NCBI GenBank assembly: GCA_033297205.1 | Contig: MU859138.1 | Span: 81,886-145,885, forward strand | Reading direction: 5' to 3' | Source: Pseudoneurospora amorphoporcata | Lineage: Eukaryota > Ascomycota > Sordariomycetes > Sordariales > Sordariaceae | DNA: 64,000 nt | In this document: positions 19,875 through 30,573 of the stretch, in pieces | Layout of the letters: each line of letters starts with the position of its first letter | How positions within the stretch are numbered: the first letter of the stretch is position 1 | Notes under the pieces: generated by a model | What the model was told of the DNA's origin: nothing | The model's database searches: none | Seen by the model: only the letters and a program-made list of their open reading frames with translations | Program-made: the position numbers and the translations under genes

Positions 19875-20768
19875 CTAGGACGAACCGGAACGACCAGAGG
19901 ACGACCAGCTTCCATGGCTTCCGCTTGACTGACGACCGCTTGAACCCTGGTTTGACAGTCGCAGGCCCCGGCGACGAGGATCGCGAATCGTCGTGTCCGA
20001 GGGGCGGGGAAGAGGAGGCAGACGAAGCGAGGGAGGAATTGATTGTGCCTGCTCTCCGCCTTGAACTTGCACGACTGGACCATGGTTCTGGTCCACGATG
20101 ACCTCTACGAAGCCAGCACGACCGGCGACAAGATGTCGATCATCTTGTCTTCCTGGACCTTGGGGCGGCCCAGCTAGTGGTTGCTGGCGCTGCTGGCGCT
20201 GCTCGCGCTGCTGATGCTGGGGAGCGGGGGCGGCGCGGGGAGTCGAGGATTGGGCGGCGCGGAGAGGGGTGCTGGCTGCCTCGATTTCCGGAATCGACCA
20301 GCCGACATCCGGGGTGCCGTAGTTGGGAAGGCGGATCTCCTCCTCCTCGGTTGGGGTCGCTAACTCGCTGGAGTCAAAGCGAGTGCGGCTGTATCTGGAC
20401 AAAGCGGCACTCGCCGCACCGTCACTGTCCTCCATCTCGACGTCCATGTCCTCTGTGGTAGGAATCGGGGCCTCGAAGCGGGGAGGGGGAGCAGGGCGCC
20501 GCTGAGCAGGAGCCTCGACTTCGAGGTTGGGTCGAGTGAGGTCGGTCGGGCTCTCTTGCGTGCCCGTGGCAACCGCCGAGGTGGGACCTGAAAAGGCGCG
20601 CCGCTGGGCGTCCTCACGGCGGAGAAGAGGGGGAGGGGCGCCGGATCTTGCGCGGTGCGGTTCTGCAGCGGCTTGTGACCGCCGAGCAGCCGCTTGCGCT
20701 GCCGCTTGGACTTCAGCCTGCCGACGAAGGGCCTCACTTGAGGGGGACTTGTAGAGGGGAAGTCCCAT
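19875..20768 (-). CDS. PY-module family relative A8, Ala/Gln/Arg-rich protein
   Basis: A 297-residue single-exon protein starting MGLPLYKSPSSEALRRQ, closely matching the internal MGLPLHKSPS of A7. It has an Ala/Gln helix, then PPPLLRREDAQ at 45-55 (the family N-terminal box), an acidic stretch, LPNYGTPD at 147-154, Gln/Arg-rich sequence, a hydrophobic VEVIVDQNHGPVVQVQ patch and a Ser/Gly/Arg tail. It is mostly disordered, with no signal peptide. The start is well placed: a TATA-like GGTATTTATACC lies about 150 bp upstream. It is the longest intact relative. Function unknown. Confidence 0.65.
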   Translation of the reverse strand: MGLPLYKSPSSEALRRQAEVQAAAQAAARRSQAAAEPHRARSGAPPPLLRREDAQRRAFSGPTSAVATGTQESPTDLTRPNLEVEAPAQRRPAPPPRFEAPIPTTEDMDVEMEDSDGAASAALSRYSRTRFDSSELATPTEEEEIRLPNYGTPDVGWSIPEIEAASTPLRAAQSSTPRAAPAPQHQQREQRQQRQQPLAGPPQGPGRQDDRHLVAGRAGFVEVIVDQNHGPVVQVQGGEQAQSIPPSLRLPPLPRPSDTTIRDPRRRGLRLSNQGSSGRQSSGSHGSWSSSGRSGSS

Positions 20769-20913
20769 GGCGATGCTTGATATTGTGTCGAGGTATATAG
20801 AAGTTCGAAGAGGCGTTCGCGAAGATTTTAGTAAAAGCTTTTGCGCTTGCTTTTGCTGATCTTGCTGAGTTGGGTAATGGATTGGATAAGGGAAGAAATT
20901 CGATTAAGGAGGA

Positions 20914-20930
20914 GGGGTATAAATACCTAC
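20914..20930 (-). promoter_or_regulatory. TATA-like box of A8
   Basis: Minus-strand GTAGGTATTTATACCCC, sharing AGGTATTTATA with the region upstream of A7. Confidence 0.6.
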
Positions 20931-22127
20931 TCCAGTGGGTGAGTGGTGACCCACTTGGACGACTTCCCGATTTGGAGTGAATGGGACTTGGACGTCCCTG
21001 AGATCTTATCCAGATGGCATAGATAATAGGAAAGGAACAGATGAAACGCTGCCAGCTGTCGCCCTGTTCACGACACTTTCTCGTCTGAAGTCAAGCGACT
21101 GTACCAACGGGCATTGCTCTCCTGGAACCGTTAAACTCCCAGTCAGACCTGACCCAAACCAAACTTCGTGATCCATTGCAGCTTGGTTTGCTATTGTTCC
21201 ACTCACTGCTATCAGTTCCGCCATAAACGTTTGACTTTATCTCATCTGTATTCCCTTCACCTTCTTATACTCCCAAATCCTTGCCCTAGCACTGGTGCCA
21301 GTGGCATCTGTCCGGGGGCGTTTTTCTCCTCTGCCTCTAGGCGCTCCAGGAAGTAATCCTCATTGCCGGTGGGAGCGCCCGAGCTAGATATCTCGGCCTC
21401 CGGCGGGAGTTGCTACAGTTGTCAACATCGCGAGCAGTCCGTTTAATGACAGCAGCGTTCTACGCAGAGTCTGGTGTGTCGTTGCCGCAGCCAAACCAGT
21501 GGCTTGCGGCTCTCTTCCAAACGGATTCCTCCTGAAAGATGGAAAAAGACTTTCCCGTGTGAGGGGCCACGGCAACTTGTGAACCGCACAGCAAATGCTG
21601 TATTTGGGATGAAGCGAATCCGGTCCTTTCCCTGGCGCAATAGTCAGTGCAGATAGGATACTGGGTTTTCCCTAGTTCTTCCGTGACACCTGGTGAAAGC
21701 TGTGAGAGGCGCAGGAGGTTCTGATCCTGTTGCGGGGAGCGGAAACAACAGCGGGCTTTGAGAATGTCAGACAAAGACACACGACAAGAAAATGTCCGGT
21801 ATCCGCATGAGCTTCTCTTTCCACCTTCGGAACAATCTCGGCGTGAGGCAAGGAAGGAGATACGCTGCCGTCGATGGAGAATATGCACTGAGAAGCCACA
21901 TAGCAAAGTGGGAGAGAAACAAAAACGAGGGGAAATGTATAAATCAACGGCTGTCATTGCCATCCGTGCCATGCTCTGAAGTTCCTCAACTCAAGATCCC
22001 TTCACGTCATGCCCCTTGATCATGAGATTCCTCAATGTCCCCGCATGTCGCACATGTTTATTTTTATCCGCAGATGCGCACTCCCATTGAATTCGCCAGC
22101 TTGGGAAGCGGTCCGGCCTGCCTATTT
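20931..22127. other. Spacer, no confident gene
   Basis: A minus-strand 170-codon frame (21460-21972, ATG start) is open and Cys-containing, but I see no signal peptide, paralogue or splice support. Confidence 0.3.
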
Positions 22128-22559
22128 CTAGTCATTTGAGGCCGGTTGCGGAAGGGACGCGTATGCAGGAGGAGGTATACCGGATGTACAAGCGCGTATT
22201 TGTACTTGTGAGCTCGGCCTGGCACTTCTAGTGGGAAGCAAACGTGTCTCTGGAACTGGAAATTCTCCGGGCGTAGCTTGGGGGTCGGCAACCGCTCCTT
22301 CACTTCTCCGTTCTTCGCAAGCTTTGGTTATGTTTGACGACAGAGAAAGCGGGTAGCTGCGGGGATCCTCCATTGTGTCTCGGTTGAAGCCAATCGTAGC
22401 TTCTCCAGTGGTAGGGCGAAAGGCGTAGGGCGGCAACGCTATTAGATTGTCGCCTTCTTGGTTCTCAGGAGAGGTTGGCGGGAAGTGCTGCGATAAAACC
22501 TCTGGCGCTGTTGGGACTCAGGCTGCGCTGATACGATCCTGAAGGCGTGAATCTGCCAT
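22128..22559 (-). pseudogene. PY-module family relative A9 with an early in-frame stop
   Basis: From the ATG at 22559 the frame reads 13 codons (MADSRLQDRISAA), meets TGA at 22518-22520, then stays open for about 130 codons to TAG 22128. The sense continues after the stop: LPPYAFRPTTGEATIGF carries the family PY-GE-A-T-I module, and the C-terminus has PPPAYASLP, a second PPxY. A 27-nt GT...AG segment spans the stop but is too short for a normal intron. Either the gene is a nonsense pseudogene or it starts internally. Confidence 0.5.
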
Positions 22560-23849
22560 GTTATGGGACGTTTTTTTGGGGCAACGTTGCGGTGTTGGTG
22601 GTTGATTTTGTACCAGTTTGGTAAATGGATGAGGGAAGGAGAACCGAGAAACAGGTCAGGCAGTAGATCTGTTGCTTTATACACACTTTGGTCAGTTATA
22701 TTTCGATGATTGATCGCCAGGGGCATCGGAGGTCAGGGATGATGACTCCATAGTCCTACCACCCACATTTATTTCCTGCTTCTTTGTCCATGACCATGAT
22801 CAACAAGGCCATTATGAAGTTACTTTTGTGACTCACGACTCATTATTTGTGCGTCACCCGTTGACCGTCCATTCCGTTGTTCTCTACTTGCAGTGCATGG
22901 CAGTTGGAATCCAGAAGATCCCACTAGCTCAAGAAACCTCCGCAGAATGTTTGATCAGTACTCGCCGTGTTCTCCGCAGGTGGTCTCTTATTACCCATAA
23001 GAAGGATGTAGATCTTGGTTTTGGTCGACAGGCGGTTTCGGAGGTGGTTCAGACACTCCCGAGCACCCAACCTCCACTTGTGGTGTTAGTTTGCTCTCCT
23101 GTGGCGTGGCCGTGGTGGCAGCATTGGCCATTGCTAGCATGAACGGATCTAGCGACTGTGGCTACCATTGATTCGACGACATCGATGTCGGCAGCCTTTG
23201 ACTTGACACATCCAGTCCAAGATGTTGACAACAGCTGCGGGAGGTCAGATTCCTTCTATGTGCCCCTTTCTATGTATCGCTGATTGCGTGGCTCCCATCA
23301 TGAAAAACGGTATCATCAGGTGGGAATGTGGTTATGCTCGCGTTGTCGTGAGTCTTCAACGAGTTGTCGCACTGTTCCCGTGTTCTGTATGGTGCGACAG
23401 GACGATCGGATGGCGACCGGAGTGCGGTCAGCTCCATGGCCCTAATTCCGTTCTCTAGTCAACAAGATGTTTTGTCATTCTGTTCACCTTAAAAGATGCT
23501 TACCACTTCGAGCCGAGTCCAATATTTGGGATTTATGCAGCGGCGGCAACACCAGGACAAAGCTTGTTACCCCTCTAATGCAGCGAGCCCTTCGTTGGGC
23601 GGCTTCCACCAGACCGACCGGAATGAGGCATCTGGATCGGGCCTTGACATGAGGACAGGTTCAGAGCTAACATAGCAGCGAGCGGTAGGATAAGACAGAG
23701 CAGGTTGAGGTTATGTTACCTCCCGTATGTTCGAGGACTTATGTTGCAGAGTGTTCGCTGTCCGCGTCGGCTCACGGTGTGTTTTCGAGTTGTGAGTGTT
23801 GAGCCGATATTGTTCCCCCAAAGGCTCCGGTCGAGCTAGCGTTCAGCCT
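22560..23849. other. Spacer, nothing recognised
   Basis: Only short shadow frames and no repeat noticed. Confidence 0.3.
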
Positions 23850-24557
23850 TCACGTGCTGTGGATGCCGGTCTGGTCATGGCAATGGCGAGCTCTATCGTG
23901 TCGTTTCAACACCAGTTTCGGCGTGGTTCGCCGTCGGGGGCCGTAGCCATGCCGTTCGAAGAAGAAGGTGACCTTCCATGTCGTCGTGCTATCGTTGAGG
24001 AGGCGGATATTGGGTCTTTGGGAAATACTAGTCGTGGATGGTAATCGCGGTAGGTGAGGTGTCTCTGGCGTCGGTCGAACGAGGTTCGTTGAACTTGGCC
24101 ACAAGCCAGGGCATGCGACTTCACGGCTCTGGATTTGGTCTGGAAGTCGAGGTACTCGACACGCACCTTCTTCAATGTCTGGGTCGGTGTTGAAGGTTTC
24201 TCTTTGTCCGCGCTTGGACAAAAGTAGGCGCGACCGGTCGTGCTCGTCGTCGGGCAACAAAAAGGCAGTTGCATGTAGCGGACGCATAGCCCCTTCCCCG
24301 AAGCTCCCGACGTCGACCTGTACCACCTGCCCGGGAAATCGCGATCGCCCAATAACGAACGACGGATGTCCAAAGCGTCTTTCCACCTCATGTCGTTTTT
24401 GCTCTCGTAACACTTGACTCGACCTATCATGACACAAGCGGACCGTGAGTCCGTGACAAATGCCGACAAGACACCAGTTCCTAGCCAAGTTGTCGCGACG
24501 GCGTGTTGGCGCCGGGTGACTAAAAGACTTGCACTCAAAGGACGGTTCGGGCATCAC
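23850..24557 (-). pseudogene. Frameshifted hypothetical protein gene
   Basis: Two overlapping minus-strand frames are each protein-like over different parts. In the frame 24557-23850, sense runs through RFGHPSFVIGRSRFPGQVV, DVGSFGEG and LHATAFLLPDDEHD. In the frame 24538-23906, the later part reads LKKVRVEYLDFQTKSRAVK, then HALACGQVQRTSFDR and YRDYHPRLVF. The switch lies near 24160-24230. Taken together the halves resemble a common hypothetical protein type of filamentous fungi (HP-x-V-I-G ... V-x-T/V-SFG ... LRK-x-Y/VE ... YDR). I infer a 1-nt indel. Function unknown. Confidence 0.35.
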
Positions 24558-26067
24558 ACTGTCAGCGGTGACTCCGAAAGATGAAGGTTACTGACTGCCC
24601 GGGGCTTTTAGTATCTTAATTTACAGTCAACCGCTTAGCTGCTCAAATCTCTGTCGTCTACATCTAGACGAATATTTCCCCAACCGCCTACTGCTTGCAA
24701 ATCCTTTTGTCTCCCTGGGTTCACGGCCGACGCTTTCCACCTTCACAGTCACCAGCGGCACCAGTGGCAATCTTCTTCTCTTCCACCGTCTTACCAGCGT
24801 AACTTCAGAGTTCAGACCGGCGAGCGTCTCCAAAGTCAACAACCTGGGGATGACATCACCCCCAACCACACCCCTTTCTTACAAGCTCGCAACACCAAGC
24901 CGTGAACAGCCAGCCCGCCGTCCACACATCACCGGCCATCTCGGTTAAGAACCGGGAAGGGATGCATTAGCACTTCAGATAATGCAGTTTTCCGGCGTAA
25001 CCCCGCGCGATCCTCTGAGAGGTCGCTACATACCTTACCTAGGTAACAAATCACCGAGACCGCTGCTATGCAGCAAGCGCTAGAAAATTCGCTGACAAGC
25101 AACCACTGCAACCCCCCAAACACAAAGTGCTGACAACCCCCAAAGCCAAGCCGGTTTAAGGCCTACCTAATAGCTGGCATTTTAAAGTCGTGACTTTGCA
25201 CCAACAAACTCTCCATCGATCGCGGAATTGGATCTCGAAGTATGCGTATCGTATGCGCCTGATAGGACATGTTGTTACGTATTAGCGTTAACGGGAATGC
25301 ATGGAGCGGTCTAGTGTAGATGCTTCACAAAGACAGACAGAGAGCAATTGGGAAACGGCGAGACAAGCTGAAGCTGAAGCTGAAGTTGAAGAAACTGATG
25401 CAGTGACGGACGGGAAAAGAGGACGGTGCAGTAGAACTAACTAGGAAGGAGGGGACCATCTTTCACATGCGCTGCCGTGAGCGGGCATGCACGAAGGAAA
25501 TGTCCGAGGTTCATGCCCCTGTCAGATCAACGAATCAGGGAAAAAAAAAAACGTCGGTGCAGCGGATGCAGAGTGTCGGAAATGTGCACGCCCCATTATG
25601 CAGAGCTGGGGCTCCACTGGGCGCCAAGACTTGGCAATAGCTTCTGTTGACGGCAGGAATGAGCGACTGAACGAGAACGACACTGGAAAGTACGATGACG
25701 ATGAGACGAAGGAATGAGCGAGAAGGCACATTAACTGGTAGGAGAGTGTGGGGCACAACAGCAAACATGATTTGAACACAGCGAGCAAAACCTCGATCAA
25801 CAGCAAAGGGTTTGACTAAATTGTGCTTCATACTTCATACAACTAACTACATACCCGCATCCTCTCATATGTGTGTTGGTGCATCAAACTCCATCTATGG
25901 CGCACGACACCCTACAGACAATTCGTACAAGCAATGGCAACTCAAATTCGACAACAAGACCAAAGTATTTCCCAAAGTAAAAGCAAACCCCAAAAACACC
26001 ATAACATGCATGCAATAACGATCCATATGTTTTCCAATCCATCACCCTCTCACCCACTCACTCACTC
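24558..26067. other. Spacer, no gene recognised
   Basis: Intergenic sequence with an A11 run near 25540. The right end is the 3' flank of the GT32 gene. Minus-strand frames around 25522-25831 lack support. Confidence 0.4.
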
Positions 26068-27708
26068 TCACAGCCCGCCAAACGGTCCCTTCTCCGGCGC
26101 CGGCTTCCCAAACACCGGCTGCTGCCCACCCTGCTGCTTCTGCTGCCCATCAGCCTTCTTCCCCTCGCCATCCGCTTCCTCCTGCCCCTTCGGCAGCGAC
26201 TGCCCCGGCACCGGCCGTCCCCCAAACATAATCAGTCCCTCCCCTTCTTGCTTCTTCTCCTCCGCCCCGTGTTCCTCCGGGTGCAGCGGCTTCAAAGCTT
26301 GATCCTCCACCCTCATCCTCTCTCTCATCTCCCTCTCCAACTCATCCCTTCGCTTTTGCTCTTCTTTGGCTTTCCGTTCCGCCTCACCCAGCTGCTCCAA
26401 CTTGATAGCCTGCTCCTGCTCCTTCAATCGCCTCTCCCTTTCTCTCTCGAGGTCCAATTTTCTCCACTCTTTCAGCTTATTCTGTTCTTCAATAGACAGA
26501 GCCTTGTAAGCTTCCACGTCTCTATCCCACTTCTCGACGCACGCCAAGTCCCAGTTGCACCGCTCGACCTCGCCGTAGACGGGGTGTGCGTAGCGCGGGT
26601 GTTTAGACGGCCAGTTGGACGCGTGGTAGTGGTGTTTGACCAAAGCGCCGCGCGCGTTGTGGTTCCCCGAGTCGGAGTGTCCCTGGCCGGCGGCGAAGGC
26701 TTCCACGTCGAGGACCAAAACGCGGGAAACGACTTTCGACTCGTCCATTGCGTGGAAGTAGTTGTCCCATGTTATTTCCTTGCTGGCCATAGAGGGCGGT
26801 TTGATGCGGTTCATTTCTTTGAGGAGCGCCGTGGTGAATGCCGAAGGCCCAGTCCCGGAGATGACCTCGTCAAAGTCGAGCTGCAACTCCGATAGATGAA
26901 CGTTCTGCTTGGCGGCGAGGCCGTCAAGCCAAGCCATGATGCTCTCCACCAAGTTCAACATGACGGGCAATCGCGGCTTGCACATAAACGTCCACTGGCA
27001 AAAGGACATGCATTTGCTGCCCAGAATAGCATGGTCCTTGAACTCGGGCTGGTCAATTTCTATGCCGACCACCATGTCGATTTCGGCAAGCGAGTCCCAG
27101 TACCGCTCGGGCACGAACCGCTTGATTGACCGGAGAGCCTCGACGTCAATGTCCGCGTACACGCCGCCTTCGGCGTACATGATTAGGTAGCGCAGCAGGT
27201 CGGCTTTGATGATGGAGATGTTGACGCTGCGATAGAAATCGACTATGTCGGGGCGGTTGATTTCTGACGAAGGGCCGTATTGGGATTCCACGTAGACCAT
27301 GTCGTTGTGGTCGGTCAGGACCTCGTAGCGGTAGCCTGGGTTCTTGGTCGTCCAGGTTTTGGCCGTGTCGAGGTCGCGCGTGGCCATGTGGTAGGGATCG
27401 ACTTTCCAGGATTGCCATATCTTTTTGGGGAAGCCATGTTCGTCGCTCTGAAGTGGCTTTTGTGTAGACTGGTGACTTATTATGCTGTTGGCGGGGGAAG
27501 ATAATGTGAAGACGTGGGCGTTGAATATAAAGAAGAAGAGGACGACGACGACGGCATAGAGGGGTAAGGACCGCCGAAGTTGCGTGGGGATCCGGTTCCG
27601 AAAGGCGCCCGTCCCCGTCTCGGACATCTTCCTCCACTTGACAGGTATTGCCATGCCGCCTAAACTGGGCGACAACGGCGACATTGGAGATAATGCTGGT
27701 GAGCTCAT
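26068..27708 (-). CDS. GT32 (Och1/Hoc1-type) mannosyltransferase-like protein
   Basis: A single-exon type II membrane protein of about 546 residues. The ATG at 27708 is preferred over an in-frame GTG six bases upstream. There is a short cytoplasmic tail, a membrane anchor near 46-68 (LYAVVVVLFFFIF), then the GT32 catalytic region: FPKKIWQSWK, NPGYRYEVLTD, KADLLRYLIMYAEGGVYADI with the DxD metal site (ADID), and later NYFHAMDES and HYHASNWPS. By family, such enzymes transfer mannose in the Golgi during N-glycan outer-chain growth. Unusual here is a long C-terminal extension: about 75 residues of charged coiled-coil (E/K/R) followed by a Gly/Gln/Pro tail. The exact donor, acceptor and linkage are not shown by sequence. 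Confidence 0.85.
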   Translation of the reverse strand: MSSPALSPMSPLSPSLGGMAIPVKWRKMSETGTGAFRNRIPTQLRRSLPLYAVVVVLFFFIFNAHVFTLSSPANSIISHQSTQKPLQSDEHGFPKKIWQSWKVDPYHMATRDLDTAKTWTTKNPGYRYEVLTDHNDMVYVESQYGPSSEINRPDIVDFYRSVNISIIKADLLRYLIMYAEGGVYADIDVEALRSIKRFVPERYWDSLAEIDMVVGIEIDQPEFKDHAILGSKCMSFCQWTFMCKPRLPVMLNLVESIMAWLDGLAAKQNVHLSELQLDFDEVISGTGPSAFTTALLKEMNRIKPPSMASKEITWDNYFHAMDESKVVSRVLVLDVEAFAAGQGHSDSGNHNARGALVKHHYHASNWPSKHPRYAHPVYGEVERCNWDLACVEKWDRDVEAYKALSIEEQNKLKEWRKLDLERERERRLKEQEQAIKLEQLGEAERKAKEEQKRRDELEREMRERMRVEDQALKPLHPEEHGAEEKKQEGEGLIMFGGRPVPGQSLPKGQEEADGEGKKADGQQKQQGGQQPVFGKPAPEKGPFGGL

Positions 27709-30573
27709 GACCACGGCAGGTTGTTGGTCTGCTGTGTCTGGGTCTGAGGCTCGCTGGTATGAGGATACCTAGGTAGGTAGGCAAAGCTGTCGTGTGATAT
27801 CAAGTGATGCCGCGTATCCGTGAATGATGAATGAAGTTTGGGATACGGGTGGAGATCGATAGTAAAGCAAGGAAGAAGAAAGAAAGAAAGAAAACAAATC
27901 AAGTCAACAACGGGGTAAGTGACGGATGGGAAGGACTGGGCATATCAAATGTTTTGGGTGGCCAGGTCCGGTTCAGAGCATGAGGGGAGGAGGTAGATGG
28001 CGAGGATGGGCAGTTGACCAGTAGGGAGTTGGTTGTAGTTTTCAGGGGTGATGCTTCTTGCGAGGTGCGTCTGTTAATAATACCACATGGCCTTGCATGC
28101 GTGCAGCTGCCAGGCAAGCCAGACCCCAGGAAGGAGGTACCCAGTGGATTGGGCACTGGGACAGTACTTGTACCTTATCTCGAGTCGGCCGCAGGCCTGA
28201 CTTAGACATGGACTGGTAGTTCATCATCAATCCATACGCACAGCTTGCACTGCATTGCAGACTTCATCACCCTAACACAACGACTCTTGCAGGTTTCCTC
28301 GCACGGGATGACCCCCGAACCTGGGGCTTCTTTGTCAGCCAAGGAGATAGGTTATTTGGTAGTAGATCCCCACTCAAGGAGGTGACTTGTTGGTTGGAGC
28401 CCTTCGGTGATTACTACAGTAGAGTAATGCACCGGAATGGTACTATGTACAGCGGGGGTTGGCCAGAGCTTTTCCACTTGCTGGAGATGGCTTGATGGCG
28501 TCTATCTCCCGACCACCTCTGGAAACCCCCTCGCGAGCTCCATGTCTGTTGGGGTGATACAGAAATTAGAAGCGAAGCTTTTGGGGGGTGATGGAGTCGC
28601 GGAGATCACGACGGAGTTTGTAGGCCTCAAGATGGGCCGGTGACATGTGGAACTGGTGTGGATCGTTTGGGGGATCGGGAATGGCATCGGAGGAACCTGA
28701 GGGGGAGGGCATTCTGGGCCCCTTCCTGCCGTTCGCCAGCTTGTGTTTTGCGCTGGACGGCTCGTACAGCATGGAGACCTCGCGCTTGACTCAATGAACA
28801 CTCGATCATACTCCTTCGTGTCTCTCAAAGTCAGACCATGACAATAAACCAAACCCTTCTATGCTTCTTCCATGGACCGCTTGGTAAAGGAATACCAGAC
28901 ATCTTCAGATAGATGAGAGGCAGAGGGAGGTGAGCACATTGACATGGTCTGAAATGACCAGGCCTGGCTCCCACGAATGTGCCGTGCGTTCGGAGGTTGC
29001 TTCTAAATTCAGGAACGGACTTGGCAGCGAACGGCAGCGATCGTCAGTGTGCCGATGGAGTCATGTCCCCCTAGGGGGGAGAGAGAGAGAGACGATCTGG
29101 GCAGAAAGCGGTAGGTCGGGTGCCGTCAATTTCGTCGTTAAGCCAGTGAGCGCGAAGAAAGATGAAAGCTGCAGAGCGGGAATGATACCCATGATTGGTC
29201 GAATCAGTGCTTGAGGGTAGCATCAGCGCAACATTACCGGAGGCTAGACTAAATCACAAGCTTTTTGAGCTTTCTCTTTTTTTCGATTTCCATTCCCTGT
29301 CACCCGCCGTCGGTCGGTCGCCACTAATGTTGAATGAGACCATGGAAAAGGTCGCCATCCTGTTTTTTTTGGCTCGCTGTCTTGCCCCAGGTCGGTACTG
29401 TATCGTGGTAAGATGACGTGTCTGTTGTTAGGTCGGTTCGTGACCGTTCTCGCCTTGTTACCCCAAACCACGAACACTTTGTCCGGGGCAATATATATCG
29501 GAAGCTGAAGACGGACAGGGAGATGGATCTAGCAAGGAGGAGAAAGTGTCGTCGAAAAGTCACGAGATGTCATGTCAGAAAGACATGAATGACCCAAGAC
29601 TCCACAATGGAGTGTTCGTGCCTTTTTCTTCTTCGGCCGGTCTTGTTCTCGATTCCCCCGCATTATAACCCTGTCCCTCGCCTAGTCTGGTCTCCATCTT
29701 GCAAGCGAGGAACTTGTTGAGACGACGATCAATCCGCACTTCTCCAGATTTGCTAAGCGTCCACCTCCGCTTTTGCTCTCCACTTCCTCCACGCTTCCCC
29801 CACACACTGTATCTCGACGTGCAACTGATCAGTTCCCTTCTTGAGCGACGACGACAGCAAGCCAGTTTACGCAACCTCGGAGGATTTGGCCTTTTTTTGC
29901 ATTGGCGAATGCATATTATCGGATGTCTTTCTTAGTGGTGTGGACAGTTTCAAAAAACTGTGGTGGTGAAGCATATCAAGTTGGAGGTGCCCTGTTGTGA
30001 GCCGAGGATATTTTGATCTTGTTCTATTTCGGACTTGTGATGTTTGAAGAGGAATTGGCATTTTTCAGCCACGCTCCGCCACAAGCCTCTCTCTTACCTC
30101 CACTGCCAAGCCGCACACCAGCCACATAGCACCGAATTCGGACATTGCAATAAATTCCATTCGCCGGTTTCAATTCTTGTCCGTGAATGTCCCCACTAAC
30201 CGAACCCTTTCAGTGGATTGGGCAACCATATCGACAGGTGCTTTGATCCCCTGTAACGGCACACGCTTTCAGTGGACTCGACAATGCATACCTACCAGTG
30301 ACACCAATATTTTCTTAACATCTGTTGACGGGAGTTGTTTGCGCATTCCATCCCCCCTCCAACCAACCACAACCTCGGCCCGGCGAGGTCTGTACGCGGC
30401 TTAGGTGGTCAGCTTCAGTCGCGTTTCCCATCAAACGTGTCCATGCCTACGTAGCGATCTCGACCACGACCACGACAACCCCTCCCTCCACGATCCCAAA
30501 AAGTGGCCTGTTGACAAGCGGAACTCGTGTTGCTTCCCGAGTCTTCTCCGGAAGCCCATCATCGTCCGCCATC
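27709..30573. other. Intergenic and 5' flanking region
   Basis: The divergent upstream regions of the GT32 gene (left) and the acyltransferase gene (right). No open frame here is convincing; frames 28502-28852 (-) and 29575-29874 (-) have no domain or splice support. The open frame of the acyltransferase extends back to 30325 but lacks conserved sequence before 30574. Confidence 0.4.

Noticed and set aside
21460..21972. 170-codon Cys-containing minus-strand frame
   Set aside because: No clear signal peptide and no family motifs; length alone is not enough in this GC context.
27146..27784. 212-codon minus-strand frame overlapping the GT32 gene
   Set aside because: Shadow of the GT32 coding sequence in another frame; Arg/His/Pro-rich artefact.
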